The notes under the pieces were generated by a model, which did no database searches, was not told the origin of the DNA, and worked only from the letters and a program-made list of their open reading frames with translations. DNA of 60,435 nt from Thermoanaerobacterales bacterium (lineage in GTDB: Bacteria > Bacillota > Desulfotomaculia > Desulfotomaculales > JASEER01): assembly GCA_030019475.1 (NCBI GenBank), contig JASEER010000011.1:1-60435 (forward strand), in the 5' to 3' direction. The translations under genes were made by a program, and so were the position numbers. Shown here in pieces: positions 32,103 through 41,542 of the stretch. Each line of letters starts with the position of its first letter. Position 1 is the stretch's first letter.

Positions 32103-33455
32103 ATGTCTGCAAACGAGTTCTTGAATTTGGCCCGCGCGGGGATGGAAAAGGCCGGCGCACAGGGAGTGGAGTCGGCCGAGTCTTACCTCAGCCACAGCCG
32201 CGAAATCGAAATCGAGGTGCGGGACGGCCGTATCGAAACTATTAAAAGCGCTGAGGAACGGGGCCTTGGATTAAGAGTCTTCCGGGAAAAACGGATCGGG
32301 TTCGCCTACACCACCGACCTTTCGCCGGGGGGGCTGGACCGCCTGGCCCGGGATGCTGCGGCCAATGCCTCGCAAACCGCCGAGGACCGTTTTCACCGCC
32401 TGCCCAAGCCGTCCGCTTCATACCCGGAGTTGGAGCTGTTTGATCCCGCCATTCCCCAAACGGCCATCGAAGCCAAGGTGGAACTGGCCCGGCGGATGGA
32501 AAAGGCCGCGCGCGCCTATGACCCGCGGATTAAGATCATCGAAAGCGCAACGTACCAGGACGGTGAAGTGGAAGTCGGCCTGGTCAATACGGAGGGACTG
32601 GCCAGCCATTACCGGGCCGCGATATGCGGCCTCTACATTTCACTGACTGCGCAGGACGGTGACGGGGACAGCCAGACAGGTTTCGCCATGGATTTCCGCC
32701 GCCGCCTGGGCGAACTGGCTCCCGAAGCTGTTGGGCGCGAGGCGGCGGAGCGCGCTGTACGCATGCTCGGGGCCCGCACGCCGGGCGGCGGCGAGGTGCC
32801 GGCCGTTCTCGACCCCTTTGTGGTGGTGAGCCTCCTCGGAGTCCTGGCCCCCTCCCTGACCGGCGAGGCGGTGCAGAAGGGCCGCTCGCTGTTCGCCGGG
32901 AGAATCGGCCAGCCGGTGGCCTCTTCCCTGGTGACGGTCGTTGACGACGGCGCCCACCCGTCCGGTATCCGTTCCGCTCCCTGTGACGGGGAGGGAGTGC
33001 CCACCGGTCGCACGGTCTTAATCGAAAACGGAGTGTTAAAGGGTTTCCTGCACAACACCTATACCGCGGCCAAGGACGGCTCCGCCAGGTCGACCGGCAA
33101 CGGGGTGCGGGGCTCCTTCAAGGGGACGCCGGAGGTGGGGACGACGAACTTCTTCCTCCAGCCGGGGGACGCCGATCCGCAGGAGATCGTCGCCGACACG
33201 CCGCGGGGTTTTTATGTGACGGAAGTGATGGGGATGCACACGGCCAACCCCATCTCAGGGGACTTTTCGGTCGGGGCCTCGGGCCTCTGGATCGAGGACG
33301 GACGCCTGGCCTACCCGGTACGCGGGGCGGCCATTGCCGGCAATATTCGCGACCTGCTGGCCGCCATCGACGCCGTGGGGCGTGACCTGAGGTTCTTCGG
33401 CGGCACCGGGGCGCCGACGGTGAGGGTGAGCAAACTGGCCGTCAGCGGAAGCTAG
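32103..33455 (+). CDS. tldE: TldE / PmbA subunit
   Basis: This is the non-catalytic partner of TldD. The 450-residue protein shares the fold but lacks the HExxxH zinc motif. The start [20 protein letters not shown], the middle [20 protein letters not shown] and the late [19 protein letters not shown] are family blocks. The ATG at 32103 follows GGAAAGGA at a longer distance. It is separated from tldD by 368 bases with its own candidate promoter, so the two subunits may be produced independently. Confidence 0.93.
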   Translation: MSANEFLNLARAGMEKAGAQGVESAESYLSHSREIEIEVRDGRIETIKSAEERGLGLRVFREKRIGFAYTTDLSPGGLDRLARDAAANASQTAEDRFHRLPKPSASYPELELFDPAIPQTAIEAKVELARRMEKAARAYDPRIKIIESATYQDGEVEVGLVNTEGLASHYRAAICGLYISLTAQDGDGDSQTGFAMDFRRRLGELAPEAVGREAAERAVRMLGARTPGGGEVPAVLDPFVVVSLLGVLAPSLTGEAVQKGRSLFAGRIGQPVASSLVTVVDDGAHPSGIRSAPCDGEGVPTGRTVLIENGVLKGFLHNTYTAAKDGSARSTGNGVRGSFKGTPEVGTTNFFLQPGDADPQEIVADTPRGFYVTEVMGMHTANPISGDFSVGASGLWIEDGRLAYPVRGAAIAGNIRDLLAAIDAVGRDLRFFGGTGAPTVRVSKLAVSGS

Positions 33456-33480
33456 ACAGGTCGCCGGGGAGTTGAAGCGA

Positions 33481-33933
33481 TTGAAAATCCTGGTCTTGCA
33501 CGGACCAAACCTGAACCTCGTGGGGACGCGGGAACCCGAGATCTACGGTTCGGTTTCCCTGGAGACGATTAATAGAGAGCTTGTTGACTTAGGCGGCCAG
33601 CTCGGGGTGGAGGTGGAGTGCCACCAGTCCAACAGCGAGGGGGAACTGGTCGACCGGTTGCAGGCTGCGCGTACCGATTACGCCGCCGTGGTCTTTAACC
33701 CCGGGGCCTATACCCACTACAGCCTGGCCCTGCGGGATGCGGTGGCGGCCATCGGCCGGCCGGTGGTCGAGGTCCACCTTTCCAACATCCACGCACGGGA
33801 GGAGTTCCGCTCCCGCTCGGTGATCGCCCCCGTGGCGGCGGGCCAGATCAGCGGCCTGGGCCCCTTGAGCTACCTCCTTGGCCTGCACGCCGCCGTCGCC
33901 CTGGCCCGGGGAAGGGAGTGCCGCGACCGGTGA
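33481..33933 (+). CDS. aroQ: 3-dehydroquinate dehydratase, type II
   Basis: This dodecameric enzyme dehydrates 3-dehydroquinate to 3-dehydroshikimate, filling the step missing between aroB and aroE in the cluster at 15-19 kb. The 150-residue protein has [17 protein letters not shown] with the catalytic Tyr, the [11 protein letters not shown] block with catalytic His region, [12 protein letters not shown] and [17 protein letters not shown] at 33481 is well spaced from GGGGAG; a TTG three codons earlier is too close. It is coupled to the next gene by GTGA. Confidence 0.95.
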   Translation: MKILVLHGPNLNLVGTREPEIYGSVSLETINRELVDLGGQLGVEVECHQSNSEGELVDRLQAARTDYAAVVFNPGAYTHYSLALRDAVAAIGRPVVEVHLSNIHAREEFRSRSVIAPVAAGQISGLGPLSYLLGLHAAVALARGRECRDR

Positions 33934-35003
33934 ACGGACGCCTGGCAGCCGTGCGGGAGAAAATGGACGAGGCCGGCCATGCGGCCCTGCTGGTCACCGG
34001 AGAGCACAACCGCCGCTACCTTGCCGGTTTCACGGGTACCACGGGGGTTCTCCTGATCACCGCGGCGCAGGCCTATTTCCTCACGGATTTTCGTTACCTC
34101 GAACAGGCGCGTGCCGAGAGCCCGGACTTCGAACTGGTACGGGTGGAACGGACCTGGGTGGAGTCCCTTGCACAGCTTGCAGCGGACCTGGGACTGTCCG
34201 AACTGGCCTTTGAAAGCGACCATCTCACGTATTACCAGCATGCCTCCCTCCAGGAGAAGCTGCCCGGGGTTTCTTTGTCCCCCACCCGGGGCCTGGTGGA
34301 ACAGATGCGGGCGGCGAAGGACGAGGATGAAATCGCCGCCATCCGCCGGGCGGTGGGGATTGTGGACGAGGTCTTTGCGGATGTGGTACGGGAATTCGCC
34401 GCCGGCCCGTCCGAGAGGGAACTGGCGGCGGAACTGGAGTACCGTTTCCGGAAGGCCGGAGCGGACGGCAGTTCTTTTGCCACCATTGTGGCTTCCGGGG
34501 CCCGGTCCGCCCTGCCGCACGGGGTAGCCTCGGAGAAGCCGCCCGCCCCCGGCGATCTGGTGATCATCGACTGTGGTTGCGTTCACCGGGGTTATTGCTC
34601 TGATTTTACCCGCACCCTGCACTTGGGGCCGCGGCCCGCCGACTGGCAGGAAGAAATCTACCGCATCGTCCTCGAGGCCCAGCAGGCGGCCATCGCCGCC
34701 ATCCGCCCCGGCGTCCCATGCCGCGAAGTGGACGCCGCGGCCCGCGAGGTCATCACCCGCTACGGCTACGGGGATTACTTCGGGCACAGTACGGGCCACG
34801 GTCTGGGGCTGGAAATCCACGAGGAGCCCCGGCTGTCGGCCCTAGAGGAGCGCCTCCTGGCCGAGGGCAACGTGGTCACCGTTGAGCCCGGGATTTACCT
34901 GCCGGGCAAGGGCGGGGTGCGTATTGAAGATGTGGTGGTGGTACGGGAAGACGCGGCCGAGATCCTCACCCGGACGCCCAAAAACGGTCTGATTTTGGTA
35001 TAA
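33930..35003 (+). CDS. pepQ: Xaa-Pro aminopeptidase / dipeptidase, M24 family
   Basis: This metallopeptidase has about 357 residues with a creatinase-like amino-terminal domain (1-125) and an M24 catalytic domain. Metal ligands are visible in [43 protein letters not shown] and [10 protein letters not shown]. In Bacillus the same gene (yqhT) sits between aroQ and efp, exactly as here. The GTG at 33930 overlaps the aroQ stop; a GTG at 33918 directly abuts GGGAAGGGA. A TATAAT box overlaps the stop codon and might help drive efp. Confidence 0.93.
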   Translation: MNGRLAAVREKMDEAGHAALLVTGEHNRRYLAGFTGTTGVLLITAAQAYFLTDFRYLEQARAESPDFELVRVERTWVESLAQLAADLGLSELAFESDHLTYYQHASLQEKLPGVSLSPTRGLVEQMRAAKDEDEIAAIRRAVGIVDEVFADVVREFAAGPSERELAAELEYRFRKAGADGSSFATIVASGARSALPHGVASEKPPAPGDLVIIDCGCVHRGYCSDFTRTLHLGPRPADWQEEIYRIVLEAQQAAIAAIRPGVPCREVDAAAREVITRYGYGDYFGHSTGHGLGLEIHEEPRLSALEERLLAEGNVVTVEPGIYLPGKGGVRIEDVVVVREDAAEILTRTPKNGLILV

Positions 35004-35046
35004 TTTTGGACGGAGTGTGGCAAAAACCGGTAAGGAGGCGGAGGAC

Positions 35047-35604
35047 TTGATCTCAACCAACGATTTTCGCACGGGCCTGACCATCGAACTCGACGGTGAG
35101 GTCTACCAGGTGGTGGACTTCCTGCACGTCAAGCCGGGCAAGGGCTCGCCCTTCGTGCGGTCGAAACTCCGGAACATGCGGACCGGGGCCGTTGTCGAAC
35201 GGACCTTCAACGCCGGGGAAAAAGTGCCGCGGGCCCGCCTGGATAAGCGTGAAGTCCAGTACCTTTACAACGACGGCGAGAACTATAACTTCATGGATAC
35301 CGAAACCTATGAGCAATTCGCCCTCGGGGGGGATATCCTCGGGGACGCCGTCAAGTACCTGAAGGACAATATGAACCTGTTCCTCCTGTTCCATAACGGG
35401 AAGGTGCTGGACATCGAACTCCCCAACACGGTGGAGCTGACCGTTGTTGAGACAACCCCGGGCATCAAAGGGGATACCGCCTCCGGAGGTTCCAAGCCGG
35501 CTACCCTTGAGACCGGCCTGGTGGTGCAGGTACCGTTCTTCGTCGAGGAGGGGGATGTCCTGCAAATCGACACCCGCACGGGCCAGTATATTAAACGCGC
35601 CTAA
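35047..35604 (+). CDS. efp: Translation elongation factor P
   Basis: EF-P enters the ribosomal E site to relieve stalling at polyproline. The 185-residue length and three OB-like domains are standard: [39 protein letters not shown] with the modifiable Lys in the PGKG loop, and the ending [16 protein letters not shown]. The TTG at 35047 follows AAGGAGG. Several proline-rich proteins in the window (PilO tail, SpoIIIAH) would be plausible clients. The gene is followed by the CD1247-domain gene and the spoIIIA operon. Confidence 0.97.
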   Translation: MISTNDFRTGLTIELDGEVYQVVDFLHVKPGKGSPFVRSKLRNMRTGAVVERTFNAGEKVPRARLDKREVQYLYNDGENYNFMDTETYEQFALGGDILGDAVKYLKDNMNLFLLFHNGKVLDIELPNTVELTVVETTPGIKGDTASGGSKPATLETGLVVQVPFFVEEGDVLQIDTRTGQYIKRA

Positions 35605-35646
35605 AAAGGTCTTCACCTATAACAAACCGGCTGACGTTTAGAACCC

Positions 35647-35699
35647 CCCTGACAGAGAGATAATATGAGCGTCAGGGCCGTGTGGAACCTCTTTCCACA
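35647..35699 (+). promoter_or_regulatory. Two hairpins in the leader of the CD1247-domain gene
   Basis: CCCTGAC/GTCAGGG (35647-35653 with 35671-35677) encloses an AT-rich loop containing GATAATATG, which resembles a -10. TGTGGAA/TTCCACA (35681-35687 with 35693-35699) follows. They may be an operator-promoter and a leader hairpin. No U-run is present, so they are not simple terminators. Confidence 0.4.
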
Positions 35700-35726
35700 A
35701 CGGCAAACAAGAGGGGGTGTTCCTGC

Positions 35727-36137
35727 GTGAGCGATCTCAAGAGCCGGGTGGCCTACCTGCAAGGATTGGCAGCGGGTCTCGACCTGCCCGAGGATGACAA
35801 GCAGGCCCGGCTGCTCCACGGCATTGTCGAGGTGCTGGGCGAATTTGCCGGCAACGTGGAGGACCTGGAGGAGGCCCAAGACAATCTGGAGGACTATCTG
35901 GAGAGCATTGACGAGGACCTGTACACCCTGGAGAACAGGATTTACCAGGACGGCGGCGAGGACGCGCTGGCCGACGACTACGTCGAAATCGAGTGCCCGG
36001 AATGTCACAGCCTGGTCGCCGTCGACTCCGACCTGGTGGATGACGGGGATTTGAGCGACATTCAGTGCCCGAACTGTGAGGCGGTCATCGACCTCGACAC
36101 AGGGGCCGACGAAGTGCCGAGCAACGATGTCGTTTAG
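35727..36137 (+). CDS. CD1247 N-terminal domain-containing protein
   Basis: This 136-residue protein is found in spore-forming Firmicutes. The amino-terminal part (VAYLQGLAAGLDLPEDDKQ through GEFAGNVEDLEEAQDNLED) is an acidic helical region typical of the CD1247 domain. The second half has a zinc-ribbon-like arrangement, IECPECHSLVAVD and IQCPNCEAVIDLD. The GTG at 35727 has GAGGGGGTG upstream. The function is unknown. Its place directly before spoIIIAA, with its own terminator, suggests a separate unit. Confidence 0.75.
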   Translation: MSDLKSRVAYLQGLAAGLDLPEDDKQARLLHGIVEVLGEFAGNVEDLEEAQDNLEDYLESIDEDLYTLENRIYQDGGEDALADDYVEIECPECHSLVAVDSDLVDDGDLSDIQCPNCEAVIDLDTGADEVPSNDVV

Positions 36138-36160
36138 ACCGCATCGCACTAACGCCTAAG

Positions 36161-36190
36161 GGGGCGCCATAACCGGCGCCCTTTTCGTTT
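36161..36190 (+). terminator. Rho-independent terminator after the CD1247-domain gene
   Basis: GGGCGCC and GGCGCCC form a perfect 7-bp stem with a six-base loop, followed by TTTTCGTTTTC. It insulates the spoIIIA operon from upstream transcription. Confidence 0.85.
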
Positions 36191-36223
36191 TCGGGTAAAG
36201 GAAGTGGGGGCCCGGGTTTGCTG

Positions 36224-36253
36224 GCATAAAGTGGGAGGAAAGCCCATAGGCAT
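36224..36253 (+). promoter_or_regulatory. Candidate sigma-E promoter of the spoIIIA operon
   Basis: GCATAAA, a 14-base spacer and CATAGGCAT approximate the sigma-E pattern (ATA-type -35, CATA-type -10) 24 bases before the spoIIIAA start. spoIIIA is known to be sigma-E dependent in Bacillus; the match here is moderate. Confidence 0.4.
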
Positions 36254-36276
36254 TAACGTAAGAGGGGGGACAAACC

Positions 36277-37272
36277 GTGCGACGGGAGCTGCCAACGGGC
36301 ACATTGGAAACTCTGCGGGATGATGTGTCATCTTTCTTCCCGCCCCGCCTGCGGTCCATTCTCCTGGGCCTTTCCCTTGATGTATGGGGGAGAGTGGAGG
36401 AGATCCGCCTGCGCCTGGGGCGCCCCCTGGCGCTCAACCTTGGCGAGGGGGAGGTCTTCGTCGACGCCCGGGGCCGGGCGGTTGACGCCCGCGCCGCCTG
36501 CGCCGTTTCGGCGGATGACCTTCAGCGGACGGTGCAGCTGGTTACCGGCGCCTCCCTTTACGCCGTCGAGGACGAACTGCGGCAGGGCTTCGTGACCGTG
36601 GCCGGCGGCCACCGGGTGGGCTTCGCCGGGCGGGTGATCCTGGACGGCCGGAAGGTCCGGACCATTAAGCACCTGGCCGCCCTCAACTTCCGTATTTCCC
36701 GCGAAGTGCGGGGCGCGGCGGACGCCGTTATGCCGCTCCTGATTGACGGGAGCACGGTCCGTCACACCCTGATTATCTCGCCCCCGCGGTCCGGCAAGAC
36801 GACCCTGCTCCGCGACGCGGTGCGCCAGCTTTCCGACGGCATACCGGCCCTCGGTTTCCCGGGGGTTACCGTCGGCCTGGTGGACGAGCGCTCCGAGGTG
36901 GCCGGCTGCTTCCGGGGTGTGCCCCAGCGCGATGTCGGAATGCGGACCGACGTCCTGGATGCCTGCCCCAAGGCCGAGGGGATGATGATGCTCCTGCGCG
37001 CCCTATCCCCGCAGGTCATTGCCACCGATGAGATCGGCCGGCGGGAGGACGTGGGGGCTTTGGAAGAGGTCCTGAACGCCGGGGTAAGCATCCTGGCGAC
37101 GGCCCACGCCGCTTCGGTCGACGAACTCCGGCGGCGGCCGGTGTTTCGCGACCTCCTCGCCCTGGGGATTATCGAGCGCTTCATCGTCCTCGGCCGCGCG
37201 CGCGGTCCCGGGACGGTGGAGGCCGTGATCGAGGGGCGGGCCCTGCGAAGGGAGGCGGCGGCGGCATGCTGA
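36277..37272 (+). CDS. spoIIIAA: Stage III sporulation protein AA (ATPase)
   Basis: This is a secretion-type AAA ATPase of the channel between mother cell and forespore. The 331-residue protein has Walker A SPPRSGKTTLLRD, Walker B in SPQVIATDEIGRREDV and the family start FFPPRLRSILLGL. It is soluble in the mother-cell cytosol and is thought to power or gate the SpoIIIA complex. The start is GTG 36277 behind AGAGGGGGGA. It overlaps spoIIIAB by 7 bases. Confidence 0.96.
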   Translation: MRRELPTGTLETLRDDVSSFFPPRLRSILLGLSLDVWGRVEEIRLRLGRPLALNLGEGEVFVDARGRAVDARAACAVSADDLQRTVQLVTGASLYAVEDELRQGFVTVAGGHRVGFAGRVILDGRKVRTIKHLAALNFRISREVRGAADAVMPLLIDGSTVRHTLIISPPRSGKTTLLRDAVRQLSDGIPALGFPGVTVGLVDERSEVAGCFRGVPQRDVGMRTDVLDACPKAEGMMMLLRALSPQVIATDEIGRREDVGALEEVLNAGVSILATAHAASVDELRRRPVFRDLLALGIIERFIVLGRARGPGTVEAVIEGRALRREAAAAC

Positions 37273-37784
37273 AGGCCGTTGGAGCGCTGTGTGTCATCGC
37301 GGCCGCCGGGTCATACGGCGTCGTCGTGGCCCGGGATTACGCGCGCCGGCCGAGGGAGTTGCGGGAGGCGCGGGCGGCCCTGTCGATGCTGGAAACCGAA
37401 ATTGCTTACGGCGCGACGCCCCTGCCCGAGGCCCTGGAAACGGTGGGCCGGCGTTGCGACGGGGCGCTGGCCCGTTTCTTCACCGGCGCCGCGGAGGCGC
37501 TGGCGGTACGGGACGGCACGACGGCGGGGGAGGCCTGGGAACACTCCCTGGCGCGTTACAGCGCCCATGCCCCTTTACGACCGGAGGACCTGGCAGCCCT
37601 GGGCAGCCTGGGGGCGGTACTCGGCAATTCCGACCGCGAGGACCAGACGCGTCACCTGCGTTTGGCGGGCGAGCGGCTGAAGATCCTGGCGGCCCGCGCC
37701 GACGACGAGGCACGCCGTAACGTGCGCCTGTGGCGATACCTGGGGTTCCTGGCCGGGGCGGCCGTGGCCCTGGTCATCTGCTGA
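37266..37784 (+). CDS. spoIIIAB: Stage III sporulation protein AB
   Basis: This is a GspF-like membrane protein of the SpoIIIA channel, 172 residues. There is a hydrophobic start (LKAVGALCVIAAAGSYGVVV), a central helical region with RELREARAALSMLETEIAYG, and a carboxy-terminal membrane helix (YLGFLAGAAVALVIC). It overlaps spoIIIAA and is in the expected operon position. Some codon frames here also stay open because of high GC, but only this one gives the family sequence. Confidence 0.93.
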   Translation: MLKAVGALCVIAAAGSYGVVVARDYARRPRELREARAALSMLETEIAYGATPLPEALETVGRRCDGALARFFTGAAEALAVRDGTTAGEAWEHSLARYSAHAPLRPEDLAALGSLGAVLGNSDREDQTRHLRLAGERLKILAARADDEARRNVRLWRYLGFLAGAAVALVIC

Positions 37785-37815
37785 TACGGGCGGTCTTATG
37801 CGAGGAGGGAAGGCC

Positions 37816-38019
37816 TTGGACACCAGCGTGGACCTGATCTTTAAAATCGCCGGGGTGGGCATTCTCACCGCCGTCCTGCACTCAACCCTGAAGCTTGCGG
37901 GAAAGGAAGACCTGGCCCAGCTTTCAACGCTGGCCGGAGTGGCCATTGTCCTCTTCTGGATCGTCGGGCTGATCGCCGACCTGTTCGGGCAGGTGAAGAC
38001 GGTGTTCCGTCTCTTCTGA
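37816..38019 (+). CDS. spoIIIAC: Stage III sporulation protein AC
   Basis: This is a 67-residue membrane protein with two helices, around DLIFKIAGVGILTAVLHSTL and TLAGVAIVLFWIVGLIADLF, the standard SpoIIIAC pattern. TTG at 37816 follows GAGGAGGGAAGG; the frame is open upstream to 37798, but that start has no ribosome binding site. It is part of the mother-cell half of the channel. Confidence 0.93.
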   Translation: MDTSVDLIFKIAGVGILTAVLHSTLKLAGKEDLAQLSTLAGVAIVLFWIVGLIADLFGQVKTVFRLF

Positions 38020-38050
38020 CCGCTTCACTTTCGCCTTAGGGGTGAGCCGC

Positions 38051-38437
38051 TTGGAAATCGTGCAGTACGTGGGGTTCGGCCTGATCGCCGCCGTCCTGAT
38101 CGTTCTCATCCGGCAGCACAAACCCGAACTGGCCCTGCTGCTGAGTATCGGGGCCGGGGCCGTCCTGTTCCTCCTCGTACTGGGCAAGGTCGGGGCGGTG
38201 ATCGACGTCCTGCGAGACCTGGCGGCCCGCGCCAACGTCAACATGGTCTACCTGGGAGTGGTGCTGAAGATCGTAGGCATTGCCTACATCGGGGATTTCG
38301 GCGCCCAACTCTGCCGTGACGCCGGGGAAGGGGCCCTGGCGTCCAAGATCGAGTTCGCGGCCAAGGTCCTGATCCTGGTGCTGGCGGTCCCGATCGTGCT
38401 GGCTGTGATGGAGTCGTTGCTGAAGATCCTGTCCTGA
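38051..38437 (+). CDS. spoIIIAD: Stage III sporulation protein AD
   Basis: This is a polytopic membrane protein of 128 residues with four hydrophobic segments: the first around VGFGLIAAVLIVLI, a second ALLLSIGAGAVLFLLVLG, a third VYLGVVLKIVGIAYIGDFGA and a last VLILVLAVPIVLAVMESL. The KIVGIAYIGDFGAQLCRDAG block is characteristic. TTG 38051 is better spaced from AGGGGTGAG than GTG 38042. Confidence 0.93.
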   Translation: MEIVQYVGFGLIAAVLIVLIRQHKPELALLLSIGAGAVLFLLVLGKVGAVIDVLRDLAARANVNMVYLGVVLKIVGIAYIGDFGAQLCRDAGEGALASKIEFAAKVLILVLAVPIVLAVMESLLKILS

Positions 38438-38451
38438 GGCGGGGGCCTGCA

Positions 38452-39642
38452 ATGCATAAAAGATGTTTTTTCCCGGTCCTTCTCTTGCTGGTCTGGCTCT
38501 TCCTGCCACCCGCTTCCTGGGCGGCCGGGGCCGAAAACACGGGCCGGCAGCCCGCGGCGGCGGCCGACGGAATGCTCAGTGAACTCGACCTCGGGAAGGT
38601 GGACGGGGCGGCGAAGATCCTGGAAAAGGAACTGTCCCCCGCCGTGCCCGAGGTGAGTTTCACCGGCCTGGTCCGTTCCCTGGTCCGCGGAGAAGGAGGG
38701 ATGGGGGCCGGCGATATCCTGGACGCGGTTCTCCGTTATCTCTTCGGCGAAGTGGCCGGCAGCGCCGTGCTTTTGGGGAAGCTGGTCGTCCTGGCGGTGA
38801 TCGGCGCCGTCTTGCAGAACGTCAGCTCGTCCTTTGAAAAGGCCACCGCCGGCCGGATGGCCCAGGCCGCGGTCTACCTGGTGCTCATCGTGATCGCCCT
38901 CGGCTCCTTTACCGCCGCGCTGCGGATCGGCCGGGAGGTTATCGACGGCATGGTCTCCTTTATGCACGCCCTGCTCCCGGTGATGATCACCCTGCTCTGC
39001 GCCGTCGGCGGACTGACCACGGCGGCCCTGTTTCATCCCGCAGTGGTGGCGGCGGTAAACGTCACCGCCACCCTGGTGAAGAACATCGTGTTCCCGCTTA
39101 TCTTCTTTTCGGCCATCCTGACGATGGCGAGCTACCTGGCCTCCGGGTTTTCGGTGACTCGCCTGGCGGACTTCTTCCGGTTCGTGGGGCTGGGCCTGAT
39201 GGGACTTTTGACCACAGTCTTCCTGGGGGTGTTGGCCATCCAGGGGGTGGCGGGCGCCGTTACCGAGGGTATCGCCTTCCGCACCGCCAAGCTGGCCACC
39301 AGCACCTTCATCCCCGTGGTGGGCAGGGTCTTTGCCGACGCCATGGACGCCATGGTCAGCTCATCGCTCCTGGTGAAGAACGCGGTGGGAATGGCGGGGC
39401 TGCTGATCGTTTTCCTGATGGTTGTGTTTCCGTTGCTCAAGATCCTGAGCCTTGTGGTTGTCTACAAGCTGGCCGCAGCCCTGGTTCAGCCCTTGGGGGA
39501 GAAGAACCTGGCCGATCTGATGAACGCCCTGGGGAACGCCATCGTTTCGATCTTCGCCGTGGTGGGGACGGCCGGCATCCTGTTTTTCTTCGCCCTGGCC
39601 ATCGTGACCGGCCTGGGGAATATCAACGTTATGCTGCGCTGA
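38452..39642 (+). CDS. spoIIIAE: Stage III sporulation protein AE
   Basis: This is the largest membrane subunit of the channel (396 residues). A cleavable signal peptide is visible (CFFPVLLLLVWLFLPPASWA), then an extracellular segment, then about six or seven membrane helices in the last 300 residues. It is next to AD and AF in the canonical order. The family is proposed to form a membrane pore or anchor. Confidence 0.94.
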   Translation: MHKRCFFPVLLLLVWLFLPPASWAAGAENTGRQPAAAADGMLSELDLGKVDGAAKILEKELSPAVPEVSFTGLVRSLVRGEGGMGAGDILDAVLRYLFGEVAGSAVLLGKLVVLAVIGAVLQNVSSSFEKATAGRMAQAAVYLVLIVIALGSFTAALRIGREVIDGMVSFMHALLPVMITLLCAVGGLTTAALFHPAVVAAVNVTATLVKNIVFPLIFFSAILTMASYLASGFSVTRLADFFRFVGLGLMGLLTTVFLGVLAIQGVAGAVTEGIAFRTAKLATSTFIPVVGRVFADAMDAMVSSSLLVKNAVGMAGLLIVFLMVVFPLLKILSLVVVYKLAAALVQPLGEKNLADLMNALGNAIVSIFAVVGTAGILFFFALAIVTGLGNINVMLR

Positions 39643-39667
39643 GGGCGCCGGCTGCGGGGAGGGAGGG

Positions 39668-40249
39668 ATGGACCTGGAAGCCCTGCACGTGCTGGTTCGG
39701 GAACTGGTGGTGCTGGCGGTGTTGGCCCTCTTCTTAGAACTCCTGCTGCCCGCCGGTGATATGCGCCGTTACGTGCGGATGGTTTTCGGGCTGCTGGTTA
39801 TCGTCGCCGTGGTGCAGGCGGCTGCCGGTCCCTGGCGGGGGCTGGCACAGGAGTTTTCGGCCCTTTCGGTGCAGAGCGTTCCGGCGGCGGGGGACGCCCT
39901 GGATGATGGCCGACGATTGTGGGAGGAGAACCAGGCGCGGGCCCAGGCGGGATACCGCGACGGCCTGGCCAAGCAGATTAAGGCCCTGGCGGCCTTCAAT
40001 CCGCACCTGGAAGTGCGGCACGTGGAGGTCCGCCTGGCGGAAGGAGCAGAAGCCGACCCGGGGGCGATCGAGGAGGTCCTGCTGACCGTGGCCGGGAAGA
40101 GCAGGCCCGTCGAGGAGGTCCGGATCGGCGAAGGAGATACGGGGGGCGCGTTTGCGAAGCAGGAAGAAGAGGGCGAACGTCTGCGAACGGTCATCGCCGG
40201 CTTCTATAACCTGCGGCTGGAGCAGGTCGTGATAAGTTACGAGCGGTAA
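39668..40249 (+). CDS. spoIIIAF: Stage III sporulation protein AF
   Basis: This 193-residue protein has two amino-terminal membrane helices (VLVRELVVLAVLALFLELLL and YVRMVFGLLVIVAVVQAAAG) and a soluble carboxy-terminal domain with a ring-building-motif-like fold, ending FYNLRLEQVVISYER. The ATG at 39668 follows GGGGAGGGAGGG. It is in the expected place before spoIIIAG. Confidence 0.92.
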   Translation: MDLEALHVLVRELVVLAVLALFLELLLPAGDMRRYVRMVFGLLVIVAVVQAAAGPWRGLAQEFSALSVQSVPAAGDALDDGRRLWEENQARAQAGYRDGLAKQIKALAAFNPHLEVRHVEVRLAEGAEADPGAIEEVLLTVAGKSRPVEEVRIGEGDTGGAFAKQEEEGERLRTVIAGFYNLRLEQVVISYER

Positions 40250-40260
40250 CACCAAGGGGG

Positions 40261-40887
40261 ATGATGACAATGCCGAAGCTGAACGAGATACTGGCGCGGT
40301 TGCTGGGCGAGGGACAACGGCGCCAGCAGATTTTGGTCCTGCTGGCGCTGGGCGTCCTGGGCCTGGTACTGCTTTCGGTGGGATCGGCGGGAGGGGGTGG
40401 AGGGGGACAGCCAGGGGCGGACGCGGGGACACCGCGCCCGGAAGAAGGAATGCCGGTTACCCGGAGCGCAGCGCTCAAAACGAGAGCCGAAGAAGAGTAC
40501 CTGGCGGCCCGCCTGGAGTCCATGCTCTCCCAGGTGGCCGGGGCCGGGGCCGTGGACGTGACGGTCAAGCTGGAAGGGTCGAGCGTCCTCGAGTATGCCA
40601 CCAGCGGTTCGGTAAACCGCCGGGTTACCGAGGAAACGGACCGGGACGGCGGGCGGCGGGTGATCACCGAGGACAACCTGGACGACCAGGTCGTGGTCGT
40701 CCAGGCCGGCGGGGGACAGCAGCAGCAGGCGGTCGTCGAGCGCGAGGTCGCTCCCCGGGTGACCGGGGTACTGGTGGTGGCCGAAGGGGCCCGCGATCCG
40801 CAGGTGAGGATGGAACTCTTCCGGGCGACGCGTGCCGCACTGGGCGTGGAACCGCACTTGATCGAGATTATGCCGCGGAAGTTTTAG
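40261..40887 (+). CDS. spoIIIAG: Stage III sporulation protein AG
   Basis: This is a ring-forming component of the channel, 208 residues: a short cytoplasmic part, one membrane helix (ILVLLALGVLGLVLLSVG), a Gly/Pro-rich linker and an extracellular ring-building domain (YLAARLESMLSQVAGAGAVD onward) with the late GVLVVAEGARDPQVR block. The start has two nearby ATG codons (40261 and 40264). In Bacillus SpoIIIAG forms a large oligomeric ring between the two membranes. Confidence 0.94.
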   Translation: MMTMPKLNEILARLLGEGQRRQQILVLLALGVLGLVLLSVGSAGGGGGGQPGADAGTPRPEEGMPVTRSAALKTRAEEEYLAARLESMLSQVAGAGAVDVTVKLEGSSVLEYATSGSVNRRVTEETDRDGGRRVITEDNLDDQVVVVQAGGGQQQQAVVEREVAPRVTGVLVVAEGARDPQVRMELFRATRAALGVEPHLIEIMPRKF

Positions 40888-40940
40888 GGCTGAAACATTG
40901 GGCGGGGCACCGCGAAACTGGTGGAGGGGGATGAAGATCC

Positions 40941-41486
40941 ATGCGCCTGGTGTTGGTGAGGCGGCAATGGATAGTACCGGTGATGTTCATTCTCGCCCTG
41001 ATCACGGCTGCCGTGGCCGGATGGCAGGCGACCGACGGGTCGCGGCGGCCGGCGCCGGCGCCCCCGCCGGCCGCGCCGGCCGCCGGGATCGTCCAAGACC
41101 GCGCGGCGGCGGCCGGCGACGCCTTCTACGTCGACTGCCGCCTCGACCGGGAACGGTCCCGCGGGCGGCAGGTGGAGTACCTGCGGGAGATCATCAACGA
41201 TACCAAAGCGGCGGCCGAGGAACGCAAAGAGGCGCAAAACGAACTCCTGCGCATCACGCGCGAGATTGAACGGGAAACGAGCACGGAGAACATCCTGCGC
41301 GCGCGGGGCTTTCCCGACGTCGCGGTCCTCTTCCAGGGCCGGACGGTAACGGTGGTCCTCCCGCAAAGCCTGAACGCGGACGAGCGTACGAGCGTCATTA
41401 CGCTGGTCGCGCGGGGGACAGGGGTGGCGCCGGAGGACGTGATGGTCATCGACCGGGCCGGCGAGGGGACGGGGACACCCCGTTAA
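40941..41486 (+). CDS. spoIIIAH: Stage III sporulation protein AH
   Basis: This is the mother-cell component that binds SpoIIQ across the intermembrane space. The 181-residue protein has a short start, a membrane helix (IVPVMFILALITAAVAGWQA), an Ala/Pro-rich linker (APAPPPAAPAAG) and a YscJ/FliF-like ring-building domain with AAEERKEAQNELLRITREIE and TLVARGTGVAPEDVMVIDR. The ATG at 40941 has GGAGGGGGATG at a somewhat long distance. It ends the operon. Confidence 0.94.
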   Translation: MRLVLVRRQWIVPVMFILALITAAVAGWQATDGSRRPAPAPPPAAPAAGIVQDRAAAAGDAFYVDCRLDRERSRGRQVEYLREIINDTKAAAEERKEAQNELLRITREIERETSTENILRARGFPDVAVLFQGRTVTVVLPQSLNADERTSVITLVARGTGVAPEDVMVIDRAGEGTGTPR

Positions 41487-41542
41487 CCCGCAAGAGATGA
41501 ACCCCGGCGGACATGTGTGGCCGTTCGGTCTTGAAAGTGTAT

